A stretch of 64,000 bases of DNA from Candidatus Obscuribacterales bacterium (GTDB taxonomy: Bacteria > Cyanobacteriota > Vampirovibrionia > Obscuribacterales > Obscuribacteraceae), in assembly GCA_019752635.1 (NCBI GenBank), contig JAIELX010000015.1:1-64000 (forward strand), written 5' to 3'. The notes under the pieces were generated by a model that ran no database searches, was not told the DNA's origin, and saw only the letters and a list, made by a program, of their open reading frames with translations. Of this stretch, positions 8,313 through 16,872 are shown piece by piece (within the stretch, counting starts at the first letter, position 1; every line of letters starts with the position of its first letter). A program made the position numbers and the translations under genes.

Positions 8313-10340
8313 TTAGTGTCGAGAGCTTGACCTTTTTCTCAGTGGACCTTGGTCTTCAGTGAGGAACGGAATCTCATCAATATCTGCGCGAAGCAAGGTC
8401 TGTAAGTATTCAATGCGCGACCTCACCTCCGCGGATGGATGCTGGTTTAGGAGAGCGAATAGCGTTGAGGATTCAGGCGCCTCCAAGTCGGAACGTTTGA
8501 AAAGCAGGTTCTCTCCACCGGTCGAAAATCTACGCCAGAGTTCAGGCTCTCTTGTTAGGCACAGGAGACACGTATCAATCAACCAAGCGGAAAAGTTATC
8601 TATGTTCGGGCCGAAATGTCGTGAAGTTCTTGCCGGGTGCTGGTAATTGGGATGCCCCAACTCGTTGCTGAGGTATCCACTCAAGTCGGGTACAAACATT
8701 CCATCGTAATCGACGAGCACGAACTCCTCGTTCCGAACTAGTATATTGCCGTGCTGTAAGTCCGAATGAGCGATGCCAGACCTTCGCAAGGCGTCCATCA
8801 TCTGCTGAAACTTCTTTCGAAGTGCAATCAATTTGTCTGCCCTGTTCAAGTTTTGCTCGATGTACGAATCGAGCGACGCTCCTTCTACCCATTCCATCTT
8901 GAGTACCGGGTACTGTCGTCCGCCAAGGGTTATTCCGTGCTCCAGGTAGTCCAGCGGAACGGTGTAGGGAAGATCGTCAGAGCAGATAAATTTGCTGGTT
9001 TTATGATAGCGATCCTCCTGATCTTTGATAGGCGAGTTGAAGAATCGCACTGCGTAAGTCTGTTCAGCGCACACTATCTTATAGACGCTTGCAAATGCCC
9101 CTGTTGCAACTCGAGGAAAACCCAACGGGGTCAATTCCGGTTTTCCCCGTTGCAGTTCCGGGTCTAGAAAACAAACGCTTGTGCACTGCATTGCCTCATT
9201 GACGTCTTGCATGGTCGGCCAGGATACGCGTTTTTCTATTTGAGGCGGAGGCTGTCGTCTCTTCCTTGTTGAAGCGGTGCGTGAAACTTGTCCCCTGCGT
9301 GGATTCATCGGAGCGTTGCCTGTGCTGACGAGAATTGCCTCATCCATCAGTGCGAGGATGTGACGCACCATGTCTCCGGAGACGGAGTTGAGCTGGCCTT
9401 GCCAGGCGCAATTTACAGTCAAACCTTTTTCGTCCGGTTTTAACAGGAAGCGCATCAGCAGTTCGTTGGAAAGGTTGAAAGTGTCACTGTCCGCACTGAC
9501 GTAGTCGGAAAAGCTTAGCTTGGCTAGAAATGCTTGTCCATCCTCAGACAATTCGATTGGGCATTCCCCGCTCCATACAAGCTCTAGCGTCGTCGTGAAA
9601 GGGTCAGCTAAAGTACCTCCGGCGGTAAGTGTATTCGTTATTGAATCGCGCGCGATTCCGAGTTTTGCTTGTTCGTAAAAGCGCTCAGGCAGGTTGATGT
9701 GATTGCCGTGATGCCAGCCTGGCGTTGCGGAGAAATCATTCAGATTTGTCTGCTGCACCGGGCTGCCGATCAATGGCGGTGTCGACTGAACGTTTGGCTG
9801 CGCGAAGAAGCTCTTGTTTGCTTGCGACAGTGCTCCTAATTCCATAAATGTGGCATTGATTACACGACCAAAGGCTCGTTCGCTTTTGTCCTCATCTGAG
9901 CCTCTTCCTACTGCTGACCATTGGACACTGACTTGAAGTTCGTTTTCTGCCGTCTGCAGTAACGTCCAATGCAAATACACGTCGTGCCTGGCCACCCTTT
10001 TCCAGTGAGAATTCTTACCGTAGTGAATCCACTGGCCTTCGTCGACGGTAATTTTAAACTTTTGTTCGTTGGGTGAAGCATTGTCCTTTATTCTAGCTCC
10101 CTTGAGTATCGTGAGATAGGTCGGCGACGATGGATCAATCCATTCTTGTTTCTTGCAGCAGGCTCCCTTGATAAGGCGTGACGCACTGTCAATTCCAACA
10201 TAAGTCAGGTCTTTGATTGAGGGAGGTTGTTTGAATTCGAGCAGGTTCCACTGCCGCCTGGCTCTATTGTCTGAATACGTGCGAGTCAGACCAACTACAG
10301 CGACAAGTCCAACTAGTGTTAGTTCTAAAGCTCCAAACAC
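8313..10340 (-). CDS. membrane-anchored protein with kinase-like C-terminal domain
   Basis: A GTG at 10340 with GGAGG seven bases upstream is preferred over a TTG ten codons earlier. The 675-residue protein begins with a transmembrane helix (LELTLVGLVAVVGL). A long unrecognised region of about 370 residues with beta-rich segments follows, and a protein-kinase-like domain occupies residues about 400-640. The catalytic loop HSDLQHGN is at 525-532 and the metal-binding motif is DYD at 544-546 instead of DFG. A glycine-rich loop (ATGAFASVYKI) and the VR of AVRFF stand in place of the usual AxK lysine. HxDLQxGN plus DYDG is a recurring form in atypical bacterial kinases. It may phosphorylate a protein or act as a pseudokinase. 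Confidence 0.8.
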   Translation of the reverse strand: MFGALELTLVGLVAVVGLTRTYSDNRARRQWNLLEFKQPPSIKDLTYVGIDSASRLIKGACCKKQEWIDPSSPTYLTILKGARIKDNASPNEQKFKITVDEGQWIHYGKNSHWKRVARHDVYLHWTLLQTAENELQVSVQWSAVGRGSDEDKSERAFGRVINATFMELGALSQANKSFFAQPNVQSTPPLIGSPVQQTNLNDFSATPGWHHGNHINLPERFYEQAKLGIARDSITNTLTAGGTLADPFTTTLELVWSGECPIELSEDGQAFLAKLSFSDYVSADSDTFNLSNELLMRFLLKPDEKGLTVNCAWQGQLNSVSGDMVRHILALMDEAILVSTGNAPMNPRRGQVSRTASTRKRRQPPPQIEKRVSWPTMQDVNEAMQCTSVCFLDPELQRGKPELTPLGFPRVATGAFASVYKIVCAEQTYAVRFFNSPIKDQEDRYHKTSKFICSDDLPYTVPLDYLEHGITLGGRQYPVLKMEWVEGASLDSYIEQNLNRADKLIALRKKFQQMMDALRRSGIAHSDLQHGNILVRNEEFVLVDYDGMFVPDLSGYLSNELGHPNYQHPARTSRHFGPNIDNFSAWLIDTCLLCLTREPELWRRFSTGGENLLFKRSDLEAPESSTLFALLNQHPSAEVRSRIEYLQTLLRADIDEIPFLTEDQGPLRKRSSSRH

Positions 10341-10560
10341 CGCCTCGCCTCCAAGGATGCTTATACCCAACTTGTTAGCTGGAGGAGAAAGGGGTCCTCA
10401 CACGCGCCCCACATTCCACCTGTATTGTTTGTATTCAGAAGCCCGTGAGCGACTAGCGGGCAGAGTGCAGAGGTTCGTCCTCCCGGTCAAGAGACCAGAC
10501 AGCCGGGACCAGAATGACGAGATAGCAGCGGTTTTGACCGCCAAAGAAGGAGAAAACACC

Positions 10561-10983
10561 ATGCGCTTCACGACATTATTTGCATTACTCTTCGCGACCA
10601 TCTTCGCCTCAGCAGCAATTTCCTCTCCGGCAGAAGCCAAAAACAACCAATACGACAAACAGGCGAACGTTATGGCTATGCAGATGTATGCACAGCAGTT
10701 AGCAAACAACGGTCAACTGCCTGCGCCTTCTCCTCTGGTGTATAAAACCGCGCCTAATCCATACGCACGGGTTTACAGCAACGATCCCTACAACGATCCC
10801 TACGGCTATCACAATGGCTATCAAGCATATCCCGCATACCAAGCATATCCAGCAATGTATCAGCCTTACCCTGCAGTGTATCAGCCAAATCAAGCCGCCT
10901 ACCAGCAATATCCACAGCAAAACGCTTATGGAAAAACTTCGAAGTGGAGCGCATTGCTAAATCTGGTAGCACCCCAAAACTGA
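10561..10983 (+). CDS. secreted Tyr/Gln/Pro-rich repetitive protein
   Basis: The ATG at 10561 follows a strong AAGGAG. The 140-residue product has a signal peptide ending near PAEAK at about residue 27. The second half is a run of short YQAYPAYQ-like and YQPYPAVYQ-like units. Such low-complexity aromatic/proline tracts are typical of exported structural or surface-coating proteins, but no family is recognised. It is the last chromosomal gene before the mobile element. Confidence 0.75.
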   Translation: MRFTTLFALLFATIFASAAISSPAEAKNNQYDKQANVMAMQMYAQQLANNGQLPAPSPLVYKTAPNPYARVYSNDPYNDPYGYHNGYQAYPAYQAYPAMYQPYPAVYQPNQAAYQQYPQQNAYGKTSKWSALLNLVAPQN

Positions 10984-11086
10984 AATCATTGGGGGCTGAC
11001 GGATGGACACAGGACTGGCTGTCCTTGCTCAAGCTTCGATCGATTTCTCCGCGCAAGATGGCTAGCTCAAATCGATTCTATAAACT

Positions 11087-11130
11087 ATCGCGCCGGGAGG
11101 GATTCGAACCCCCGACCCCATGGTTCGAAG
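11087..11130. repeat. attachment site, orphan tRNA-Arg 3' fragment (integrase side)
   Basis: These 44 bases are identical to 24797-24840 and read, on the reverse strand, as the tRNA-Arg sequence from the anticodon loop to the 3' end plus four bases. Sequence diverges immediately after 11130, so no complete tRNA exists here. This marks the original tRNA 3' end displaced by insertion. Confidence 0.92.
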
Positions 11131-11252
11131 TCTTGCGGTCTAGCAATTGACCTGCGTTGATGTTAGTGTGGGAGTGTTGATGCATCAAGCATATACGAGA
11201 TTCGTTTAATTGACGGCGAGAGATGCAAGGGTGTATTTTTTGATGCTAATCA

Positions 11253-11269
11253 TAGCACTGGCATAGCAC
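11253..11269 (+). repeat. candidate integrase arm-binding site, left end
   Basis: The 17-mer TAGCACTGGCATAGCAC is repeated with two changes (TAGCACCGACATAGCAC) at 24717-24733, just inside the other end of the element and in the same orientation. Each is itself two TAGCAC half-sites 11 bases apart, one helical turn. The location between att and int fits arm-type sites. Confidence 0.5.
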
Positions 11270-11316
11270 ACTACTGTGTATTGTCGTAGAATAGGGCAAC
11301 TCCTGAGGTGGTCACC

Positions 11317-12639
11317 ATGGCAGCAAAGCCACAGCAACGTAAGTTCAAGTTCTCCAAGTCCACCATCGTGGCGCTGCAACCACCCAAGAACGGACCCGCT
11401 GTGTATTACTACGACGAGTCGAAACCGGGTCTCGCTCTACGCGTCACCGCAAATGGTGTCAAGACCTTCTGTATATACAGATGGAATCCAACCGGGGGGA
11501 AGGACAAGAAGGGCGGACCGGAGCGTGTGACACTCGGTAAGTTTGCGCCGAGCGTTGTGCCGTCCATCGAGTTTGAAACTGATGCGTTGAGCGCCCTCGG
11601 GAAGAGCAACACGCTCCTGACTTATGACATGGCGAAGTTGATGGCTGACCGCGTCCTTGGCAATCTCGACCTCAGTCGCAAGAAAGTCGAAGAAATCAAA
11701 GCTGCCCGCACCGAAATGACCCTGCGGGAACTTTTCAATAAATACATTGAGAATCACGCCAAGAAAAAGCGCAAGACGTGGGAAGAGATGGAGCGGTGCT
11801 TCGATCGGTGGTTCGGCGAATGGGCAACGCGTCCGATTTCCAGCTTGACTCGCGATGACGTGGAAGACCATCACGTAGCATTGTGTGATGAACGCGGACC
11901 CTATGCGGCAAATCGCGCGTTAGAAATGATTCGCGCCGTATATAACAAAGGTATCGAGTGGAAGTTCTTTTCGGGCGATAATCCGGCGCGAGGCATCACC
12001 GAGTACGAGGAACAATCTCGCGATCGAGTTCTGGAGTCTTCAGAGTTTGAGGCGTTTTTCAACTCTCTGAATCAGGAATCAGATCAAGATATTCAAGATT
12101 TCGTTATGTTGGCTTTACTCACCGGCGCACGTAAGACGAACGTGCTGTCGATGCGGTGGCAGGATATCAGCTTCGGTGAGGGCACTTGGCGGATTAGGGC
12201 GGAACACATCAAGAACAAGAAGGCGCAGACCATACCGCTGACAGAGGTCGAGATGGAAATTCTGCAACGCCGCAAAGAGGCGGACGCTCTGCTTGCCACT
12301 CCAAGTGAATTCGTCTTTCCAGGAGCTGGCCGAACTGGGCACCTTGTCGAACCCAAGAAGGGCTGGCGGAGAATACTTGTTCGAGCAGGCATTCAAAATT
12401 TGCACATTCATGATTTACGCAGGAGTTTAGGAAGCTGGATGGCTAACACCGGCGCGAACGTGGCGCTTATTCAAAATGCTCTGAACCATCAAGACCTGAA
12501 GACGACGCTCACCGTCTATGCGCGCACGAAGAATGATGCGGAGTTAGCCGCGAGGCAAAAGGCACACGCGCACATCTTCAAAATGGGTAAGGTAAATAAA
12601 GATCGTGATGGTGGTGTGGCGGTGCAAGAGTCGGACTAA
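11317..12639 (+). CDS. int: tyrosine recombinase / site-specific integrase
   Basis: A 440-residue phage-type integrase. The N-terminal part has the arm-binding fold typical of P4-like integrases (GLALRVTANGVKTF). A SAM-like core-binding domain spans about 130-215 (TWEEMERCFDRW). The catalytic domain has Arg in TGARKTN, His365-x-x-Arg368 in HDLRRS, His391 in LNHQDL and the nucleophile Tyr401 in LTVYAR. The ATG at 11317 follows GAGGTG; a GTG three codons earlier is less likely. It sits next to the left attachment site and should catalyse integration of the element into tRNA-Arg. Confidence 0.95.
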   Translation: MAAKPQQRKFKFSKSTIVALQPPKNGPAVYYYDESKPGLALRVTANGVKTFCIYRWNPTGGKDKKGGPERVTLGKFAPSVVPSIEFETDALSALGKSNTLLTYDMAKLMADRVLGNLDLSRKKVEEIKAARTEMTLRELFNKYIENHAKKKRKTWEEMERCFDRWFGEWATRPISSLTRDDVEDHHVALCDERGPYAANRALEMIRAVYNKGIEWKFFSGDNPARGITEYEEQSRDRVLESSEFEAFFNSLNQESDQDIQDFVMLALLTGARKTNVLSMRWQDISFGEGTWRIRAEHIKNKKAQTIPLTEVEMEILQRRKEADALLATPSEFVFPGAGRTGHLVEPKKGWRRILVRAGIQNLHIHDLRRSLGSWMANTGANVALIQNALNHQDLKTTLTVYARTKNDAELAARQKAHAHIFKMGKVNKDRDGGVAVQESD

Positions 12640-12736
12640 ATAAACTATGTGCCGGGGATAGGGCGGCCACCCGATAAGCAGAGTCCTTCACCTGTTTTCC
12701 CTGCATTCCTGAAGGAGCGCTTTGAAGGAGCGCGCG

Positions 12737-13714
12737 ATGATGTGGTTGTATTTATCCACTGACGTGGATGTCGAAGAGCAGCTTCTGAAAGCGGCCAATG
12801 AGTGCGAGCAAAATGCAGCCGCTCACTATGTATTGTCTGTTCGACGAGAACTTGACGAGTTGGCGCTGATGTTCGGCAAATTCCTTTTCATATCTGAAGA
12901 GGAACCTGAAAGCCTGGCAGATATCATCGATGTTCTGGCGAACGAACTCGTTTCTCCCACCCTGGATGACGTCGAATTACCTCCGGAAGCATGGACGCCA
13001 AAGTTCCATTTACTGCTTCAGCGGGTGCTGCAGTTTCAGCGAACAACTCTACCTTTGCTCGTCTATCAGGATGTCGAAGATATTGTTAGAGATGACAAAG
13101 ATCTCCAGTTCGCTCTCGCGATTCTAAGCGTAAAGTTCGGCTATGTGGTGCCAGCTCCGCTGGGGGCGCTTCTCGCGCAAGCACTGCTCGACGACACTAA
13201 ATCCATTGCACGACACCAAAGAGCCGCCAGCACGCTTCTTCTTGATGCGCAAAGCGTACTAACCGATGAGCTTACTCGCTCTTTCTTGTCGAACAAGGGA
13301 ATCAATGTGCAAACTGTTAGAGGTAAAGGGGTGGCGGCTCAAGACATCACTGCGAGCTATCTCGGTGTTGGTGCAGAGGCTATACGGGGACGTAAACACC
13401 GGTTCGGTTCGCGTTTTATTGCAGACCGGGATCATTTGAATGTGCTTCGGGCAGTCTATTTTGGTGTTGATGTCAAAGCCCTATGGATGCATTTGATGAA
13501 GGAGTTCGCAGCGTACCTGCCCGATTCTTTGCAAGCGGAAAGTAAGTTGCCCTCAGAAGAAGAATATTACAGAATACCTCTCGAACGGGAACAACCATAC
13601 CCTGTTTGCGCCCCGTACACTGTTTGCGCCCAGCCCAATTGTGCGGTACTCCTCCGTGGAGGTGGACCCAATTGCCAGACGTGCCAACAGCGCATTGACG
13701 CGCAATGTCGCTAG
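12737..13714 (+). CDS. hypothetical element protein with C-terminal zinc-ribbon-like cysteines
   Basis: The ATG at 12737 is preceded by AAGGAG. The 325-residue protein is mostly helical and acidic with no membrane segment. Its C-terminus has a cysteine set (CAPYTVCAQPNC ... CQTC) that could bind zinc. In the middle, TASYLGVGAEAIRGRKHRF resembles a DNA-binding helix. It follows the integrase in the same orientation. I do not recognise the family. Confidence 0.7.
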   Translation: MMWLYLSTDVDVEEQLLKAANECEQNAAAHYVLSVRRELDELALMFGKFLFISEEEPESLADIIDVLANELVSPTLDDVELPPEAWTPKFHLLLQRVLQFQRTTLPLLVYQDVEDIVRDDKDLQFALAILSVKFGYVVPAPLGALLAQALLDDTKSIARHQRAASTLLLDAQSVLTDELTRSFLSNKGINVQTVRGKGVAAQDITASYLGVGAEAIRGRKHRFGSRFIADRDHLNVLRAVYFGVDVKALWMHLMKEFAAYLPDSLQAESKLPSEEEYYRIPLEREQPYPVCAPYTVCAQPNCAVLLRGGGPNCQTCQQRIDAQCR

Positions 13715-13858
13715 CTTGCGACCGTGGGGATATCTAAAGTGATACAGCCTGGCAGCCTTTGCTGGGTCTGTTTTTGAAACTGCCAAAAACGAAAACAAAA
13801 TCCATCCGCAAAGATCTCTATCATCCCGTTCATAGAGTTTGGCGAGGATTGATGGACG

Positions 13859-14110
13859 ATGAGCACGCTATACCACCGGGACGATCAACAACCGTCTCCG
13901 AACAAGACATATCAACCGCAAGACCCGCTATATACAAGGCGCCAAGCCGCTGCGTACCTCAATTGCGAACCGCAAACTTTGGCTGTGTGGGCTTGCACCG
14001 GACGTTACTCGCTGCCTTACGTGCGCATCGGACGCAGTGTGCGCTATAGAAAGTCCGACCTCGATGCATTCATCGCGCGAAATCTACACAGCGCGCAGTC
14101 GGCTGGCTAG
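13859..14110 (+). CDS. excisionase-like helix-turn-helix protein
   Basis: An 83-residue protein with a MerR/excisionase-type winged helix of the HTH_17 kind: LYTRRQAAAYLNCEPQTLAVW, then the wing YVRIGRSVRYRKSDLDAFI. Such proteins on integrated elements act as recombination directionality factors (Xis/AlpA) or control replication genes. Position after the integrase and directly before the Toprim gene (five bases) fits either role. The ATG has only a weak GAGG upstream. Confidence 0.85.
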   Translation: MSTLYHRDDQQPSPNKTYQPQDPLYTRRQAAAYLNCEPQTLAVWACTGRYSLPYVRIGRSVRYRKSDLDAFIARNLHSAQSAG

Positions 14111-14114
14111 GCGG

Positions 14115-14708
14115 ATGAGCAAGAATGCCTACATCAATGAGCAGGCAGCGCTCGAAATTATGCGCACGGCTTTCGGCGCCCCTCAACGTAAAGTGATATC
14201 GGGCGATTTAACTGACCTTCACCTTCAGCGGAACGGAATCGACCTGGCAAGATTGTCTAGTTATCCCGAGCCATTGAGGTCCTGCCCTCGCGTTGTCTGC
14301 TGGACTCCGCAGCGAGGCAAGTTTTATGCGCCCGCGATGCTAGCCGTTATCAGAGACAATGATGGCAACCTCGTGCAGGTACACCGGACGTTTCTCGCTC
14401 TCGATGGAAGCGGGCTCGCTAAGATTCCCGACCCAAAGAGACTTATGCCGAGTCCGTGCCCCGGCGTTACCAAAGGGGCTGTGATTCGTTTGTTTGCCGC
14501 GAGGGAGACATTGGGTATCGCTGGCTCCATTGAGGAAGCGCTGAGGCAACATCTGAAAACCGGTCTACCAATTTGGGTTGCTATCACCGCCCGCAGCGTC
14601 GAGACCCTAGTTCTTCCACCGATCGTCAATCGGGTCCTTGTCTTTGCCGACGATGAAATGACGTACGACGTGGAACGCGCAGCGAATGCGCTAGCCGAAC
14701 GACTCTAA
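14115..14708 (+). CDS. Toprim-domain primase-like protein
   Basis: A 197-residue protein related to the C-terminal Toprim part of phage/plasmid primases. It has a substrate-side beta domain (VVCWTPQRGKFYAPAMLAVI, LVQVHRTFLALDG), then the Toprim nucleotidyl-transfer signature GIAGSIEEALRQHLKTGLP and the acidic end VLVFADDE. It lacks its own zinc finger, which is found instead at the end of the gene at 16873. The two may supply one primase function in parts. Part of the forward-strand replication cluster. Confidence 0.75.
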   Translation: MSKNAYINEQAALEIMRTAFGAPQRKVISGDLTDLHLQRNGIDLARLSSYPEPLRSCPRVVCWTPQRGKFYAPAMLAVIRDNDGNLVQVHRTFLALDGSGLAKIPDPKRLMPSPCPGVTKGAVIRLFAARETLGIAGSIEEALRQHLKTGLPIWVAITARSVETLVLPPIVNRVLVFADDEMTYDVERAANALAERL

Positions 14709-14779
14709 TGTAATTCTACCCATGCACGAGAACCCCGCCGATTAGGGCAGGGAGCGCGTGCGCACAGGAGACACAGACA

Positions 14780-15184
14780 ATGAGCACCACCACAGAAACT
14801 ATACAACAAAATCTCATCAGAAACGAGTTCATTGGTACGACATATCCAGAGTATCGCCGGCGGTGGCGCAATGGTGACAACAACCAAATCTGCGATGCGG
14901 TCACCGTTAATTGTCCTTACTGCTCCGAGAAGGACGGAGATTCGTGGTTTGCGGAAGCTGAGTTAAGGCGAGCATCCAAAGACTACGGCGCCGAGTGGGG
15001 CGGCATGGATAACCTTGTCGTCATTCCGATGACCTGCCAAAGCTCGCACTGCTACGACCTTTGCGTCGGGCATCACAAGGGTTCGTCTTACATGTTTGTG
15101 ACCTCGACGACGCGCGTCCCGCCGCATCTTGATTACGAAATTCCTGAAGGCTACGAAGACTGCTACGCAGACGAAAACGAATAA
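14780..15184 (+). CDS. small hypothetical element protein
   Basis: A 134-residue acidic protein with good AGGAGA before the ATG. It contains a CPYCSEKDGDSW motif near residue 40 and Cys/His residues later (CQSSHCYDLCVGHH) that could complete a zinc site. The composition suggests a small zinc-binding accessory factor. It sits between the Toprim and ATPase genes in the replication cluster. No family recognised. Confidence 0.7.
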   Translation: MSTTTETIQQNLIRNEFIGTTYPEYRRRWRNGDNNQICDAVTVNCPYCSEKDGDSWFAEAELRRASKDYGAEWGGMDNLVVIPMTCQSSHCYDLCVGHHKGSSYMFVTSTTRVPPHLDYEIPEGYEDCYADENE

Positions 15185-15265
15185 GCACACAACAGACATG
15201 CAACGAAAGCTGCGGTTCTCGTAAGACGAATCGAACCGAGCTTTCAGATATGGGAGCACACTCAG

Positions 15266-16870
15266 ATGATACCGAATGAAAGTATTGAGAACAAGAACGA
15301 ATTGCGCCGGTTGAATGCGGTAGCGGACGGAGCAATCGCGCCCGAGGATGCAGCGCTTAAAACGGCAAGCCCGGAAGTTGATGATAAACGACCGAAGCAG
15401 AAAGACCAATTGTTGGAAATCATTGAGAAGATCGAATGTTGGCACGACTCAGATCAAGAGACCTGCGTTTCGATTCCGTTGCGCACTCATCTCGAGAATA
15501 CTACGGTTCGATCGCGTCGCTTTAAGGCATACCTTTCGGGAACGTATGCCGAGCGCTTCAATGGTGCGCCAAGCTCAGCCGCGATTGAAGAGACTCTTCG
15601 AGTGGTCGAAGCACGAGGCTACAACGGCAAAGAGTATGAGACCCACATCCGAGTAGCGGCGTTCGGAGGAGATGTTTGGATTGACCTGGCAGACACTGAG
15701 CGTCGAGCTGTGCGCTGTTCCTCTACGGGGTGGGAAGTTACTTCTAATGCGCGCTGTCCGATTAAGTTCATGCGCCCAAATACCTTCTCTTCGCTTCCGA
15801 TGCCAGTGCGTAGCGACAGTAACCAGCGAGCCCAAGTAATTGCGCAGTTCTTTAAGTTACTGAACATCAGTGATCAACGCTCAAGGATCTTGATCCTCGG
15901 TTTTCTCAGTTCGTGCCTCAACCCTGCCGGACCATTCTTTATCCTGAGCCTGCGCGCTGAACAAGGGAGCGGAAAGAGCACCGCAAGTAGAATCATTCGA
16001 AGCGTCATCGATCCGAACAAGGTTCCGCTTAGCAGTCCGCCACGGACGGAAGAAGATCTTCTCGTTGACGCGGAGAGCAACTACATCGTTGCGCATGACA
16101 ATCAGTCTTCAATCAAAGACGAAATGTCCGATGCTCGATGTCGGCTTGCTACCGGCGGCGGACTGAAGAAACGCAAGCTGTTTTCTGACAAGGAGCTGGT
16201 ATCGGTGACCGCGAAGCGGCCGCAAATCGATAACTCCATCGAGGACGGTGCTCCCCGCGAGGACTTGCGCGATCGAACTATATTCACGCATCTTGAACCG
16301 CTGACCTCCGAAACGAGACTTACTGAGGAGAGCTTGATGGGTACTTTCGAAAAGATTCATCCGGCGATGCTCGGAATTATGCTCGACGCTGTTTGCGAGG
16401 CTTTGCGACGGAAGGGCACAGTGCACTTGGTGCACAAGCCCCGTATGCTAGATGCCGCAGTTTGGGCAACAGCTTCTGAGCCTGCGCTCGGTCTTCCCGA
16501 TGGTGCATTTGTTCAGGCGCTGATCGAATCGCAACGGGCATCTACTGCTGAATATCTCGAGTCGTCTCCGATTGCGCAAGGTTTGTTCTCACTGCTTGCA
16601 ACCTTCGGCAATGAAGTAACTAAGACGGCTAGCGAATTGCTGGAATTGATACCGTGCCCGCCGGGATATCCACATTGGCCGCGAACGGCTCGCGGCATGA
16701 GCAACGCTCTCACAAGAATCTCGCCTGCACTGCGAAATGTCGGCATTGAAGTCGAAGGTCCGCGCACAGCTCGAACGTCGGAGGGGCGCTACTGGCACTT
16801 TCGGAAGCGCCAAAACTCGGCAGCGCCTAGCGTAGACGAACCGCAAAGCATTGCTGACAGGAGCGCTTAG
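15266..16870 (+). CDS. AAA-type ATPase / replicative helicase-like protein
   Basis: A 534-residue protein with a Walker A motif EQGSGKST at 232-239 and a Walker-B-like segment (YIVAHDNQSSI). The later stretch has the pattern of superfamily-3-like or DUF927-type ATPases encoded beside primases on mobile elements. The first 190 residues match the N-terminal region of such proteins (WIDLADTERRAVRC). It probably melts or unwinds the element's origin. It is two bases from the primase gene at 16873, so the two are almost certainly co-translated. GGGAG precedes the ATG. Confidence 0.78.
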   Translation: MIPNESIENKNELRRLNAVADGAIAPEDAALKTASPEVDDKRPKQKDQLLEIIEKIECWHDSDQETCVSIPLRTHLENTTVRSRRFKAYLSGTYAERFNGAPSSAAIEETLRVVEARGYNGKEYETHIRVAAFGGDVWIDLADTERRAVRCSSTGWEVTSNARCPIKFMRPNTFSSLPMPVRSDSNQRAQVIAQFFKLLNISDQRSRILILGFLSSCLNPAGPFFILSLRAEQGSGKSTASRIIRSVIDPNKVPLSSPPRTEEDLLVDAESNYIVAHDNQSSIKDEMSDARCRLATGGGLKKRKLFSDKELVSVTAKRPQIDNSIEDGAPREDLRDRTIFTHLEPLTSETRLTEESLMGTFEKIHPAMLGIMLDAVCEALRRKGTVHLVHKPRMLDAAVWATASEPALGLPDGAFVQALIESQRASTAEYLESSPIAQGLFSLLATFGNEVTKTASELLELIPCPPGYPHWPRTARGMSNALTRISPALRNVGIEVEGPRTARTSEGRYWHFRKRQNSAAPSVDEPQSIADRSA

Positions 16871-16872
16871 AC

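Noticed and set aside
10984..11080. GGACA/TGTCC hairpin after the Tyr-rich protein gene considered as a terminator
   Set aside because: The stem is short and no T-tract follows.
13759..14049. A forward open frame overlapping the excisionase-like gene
   Set aside because: It overlaps a gene with a clear HTH domain in another frame and shows no domain itself.
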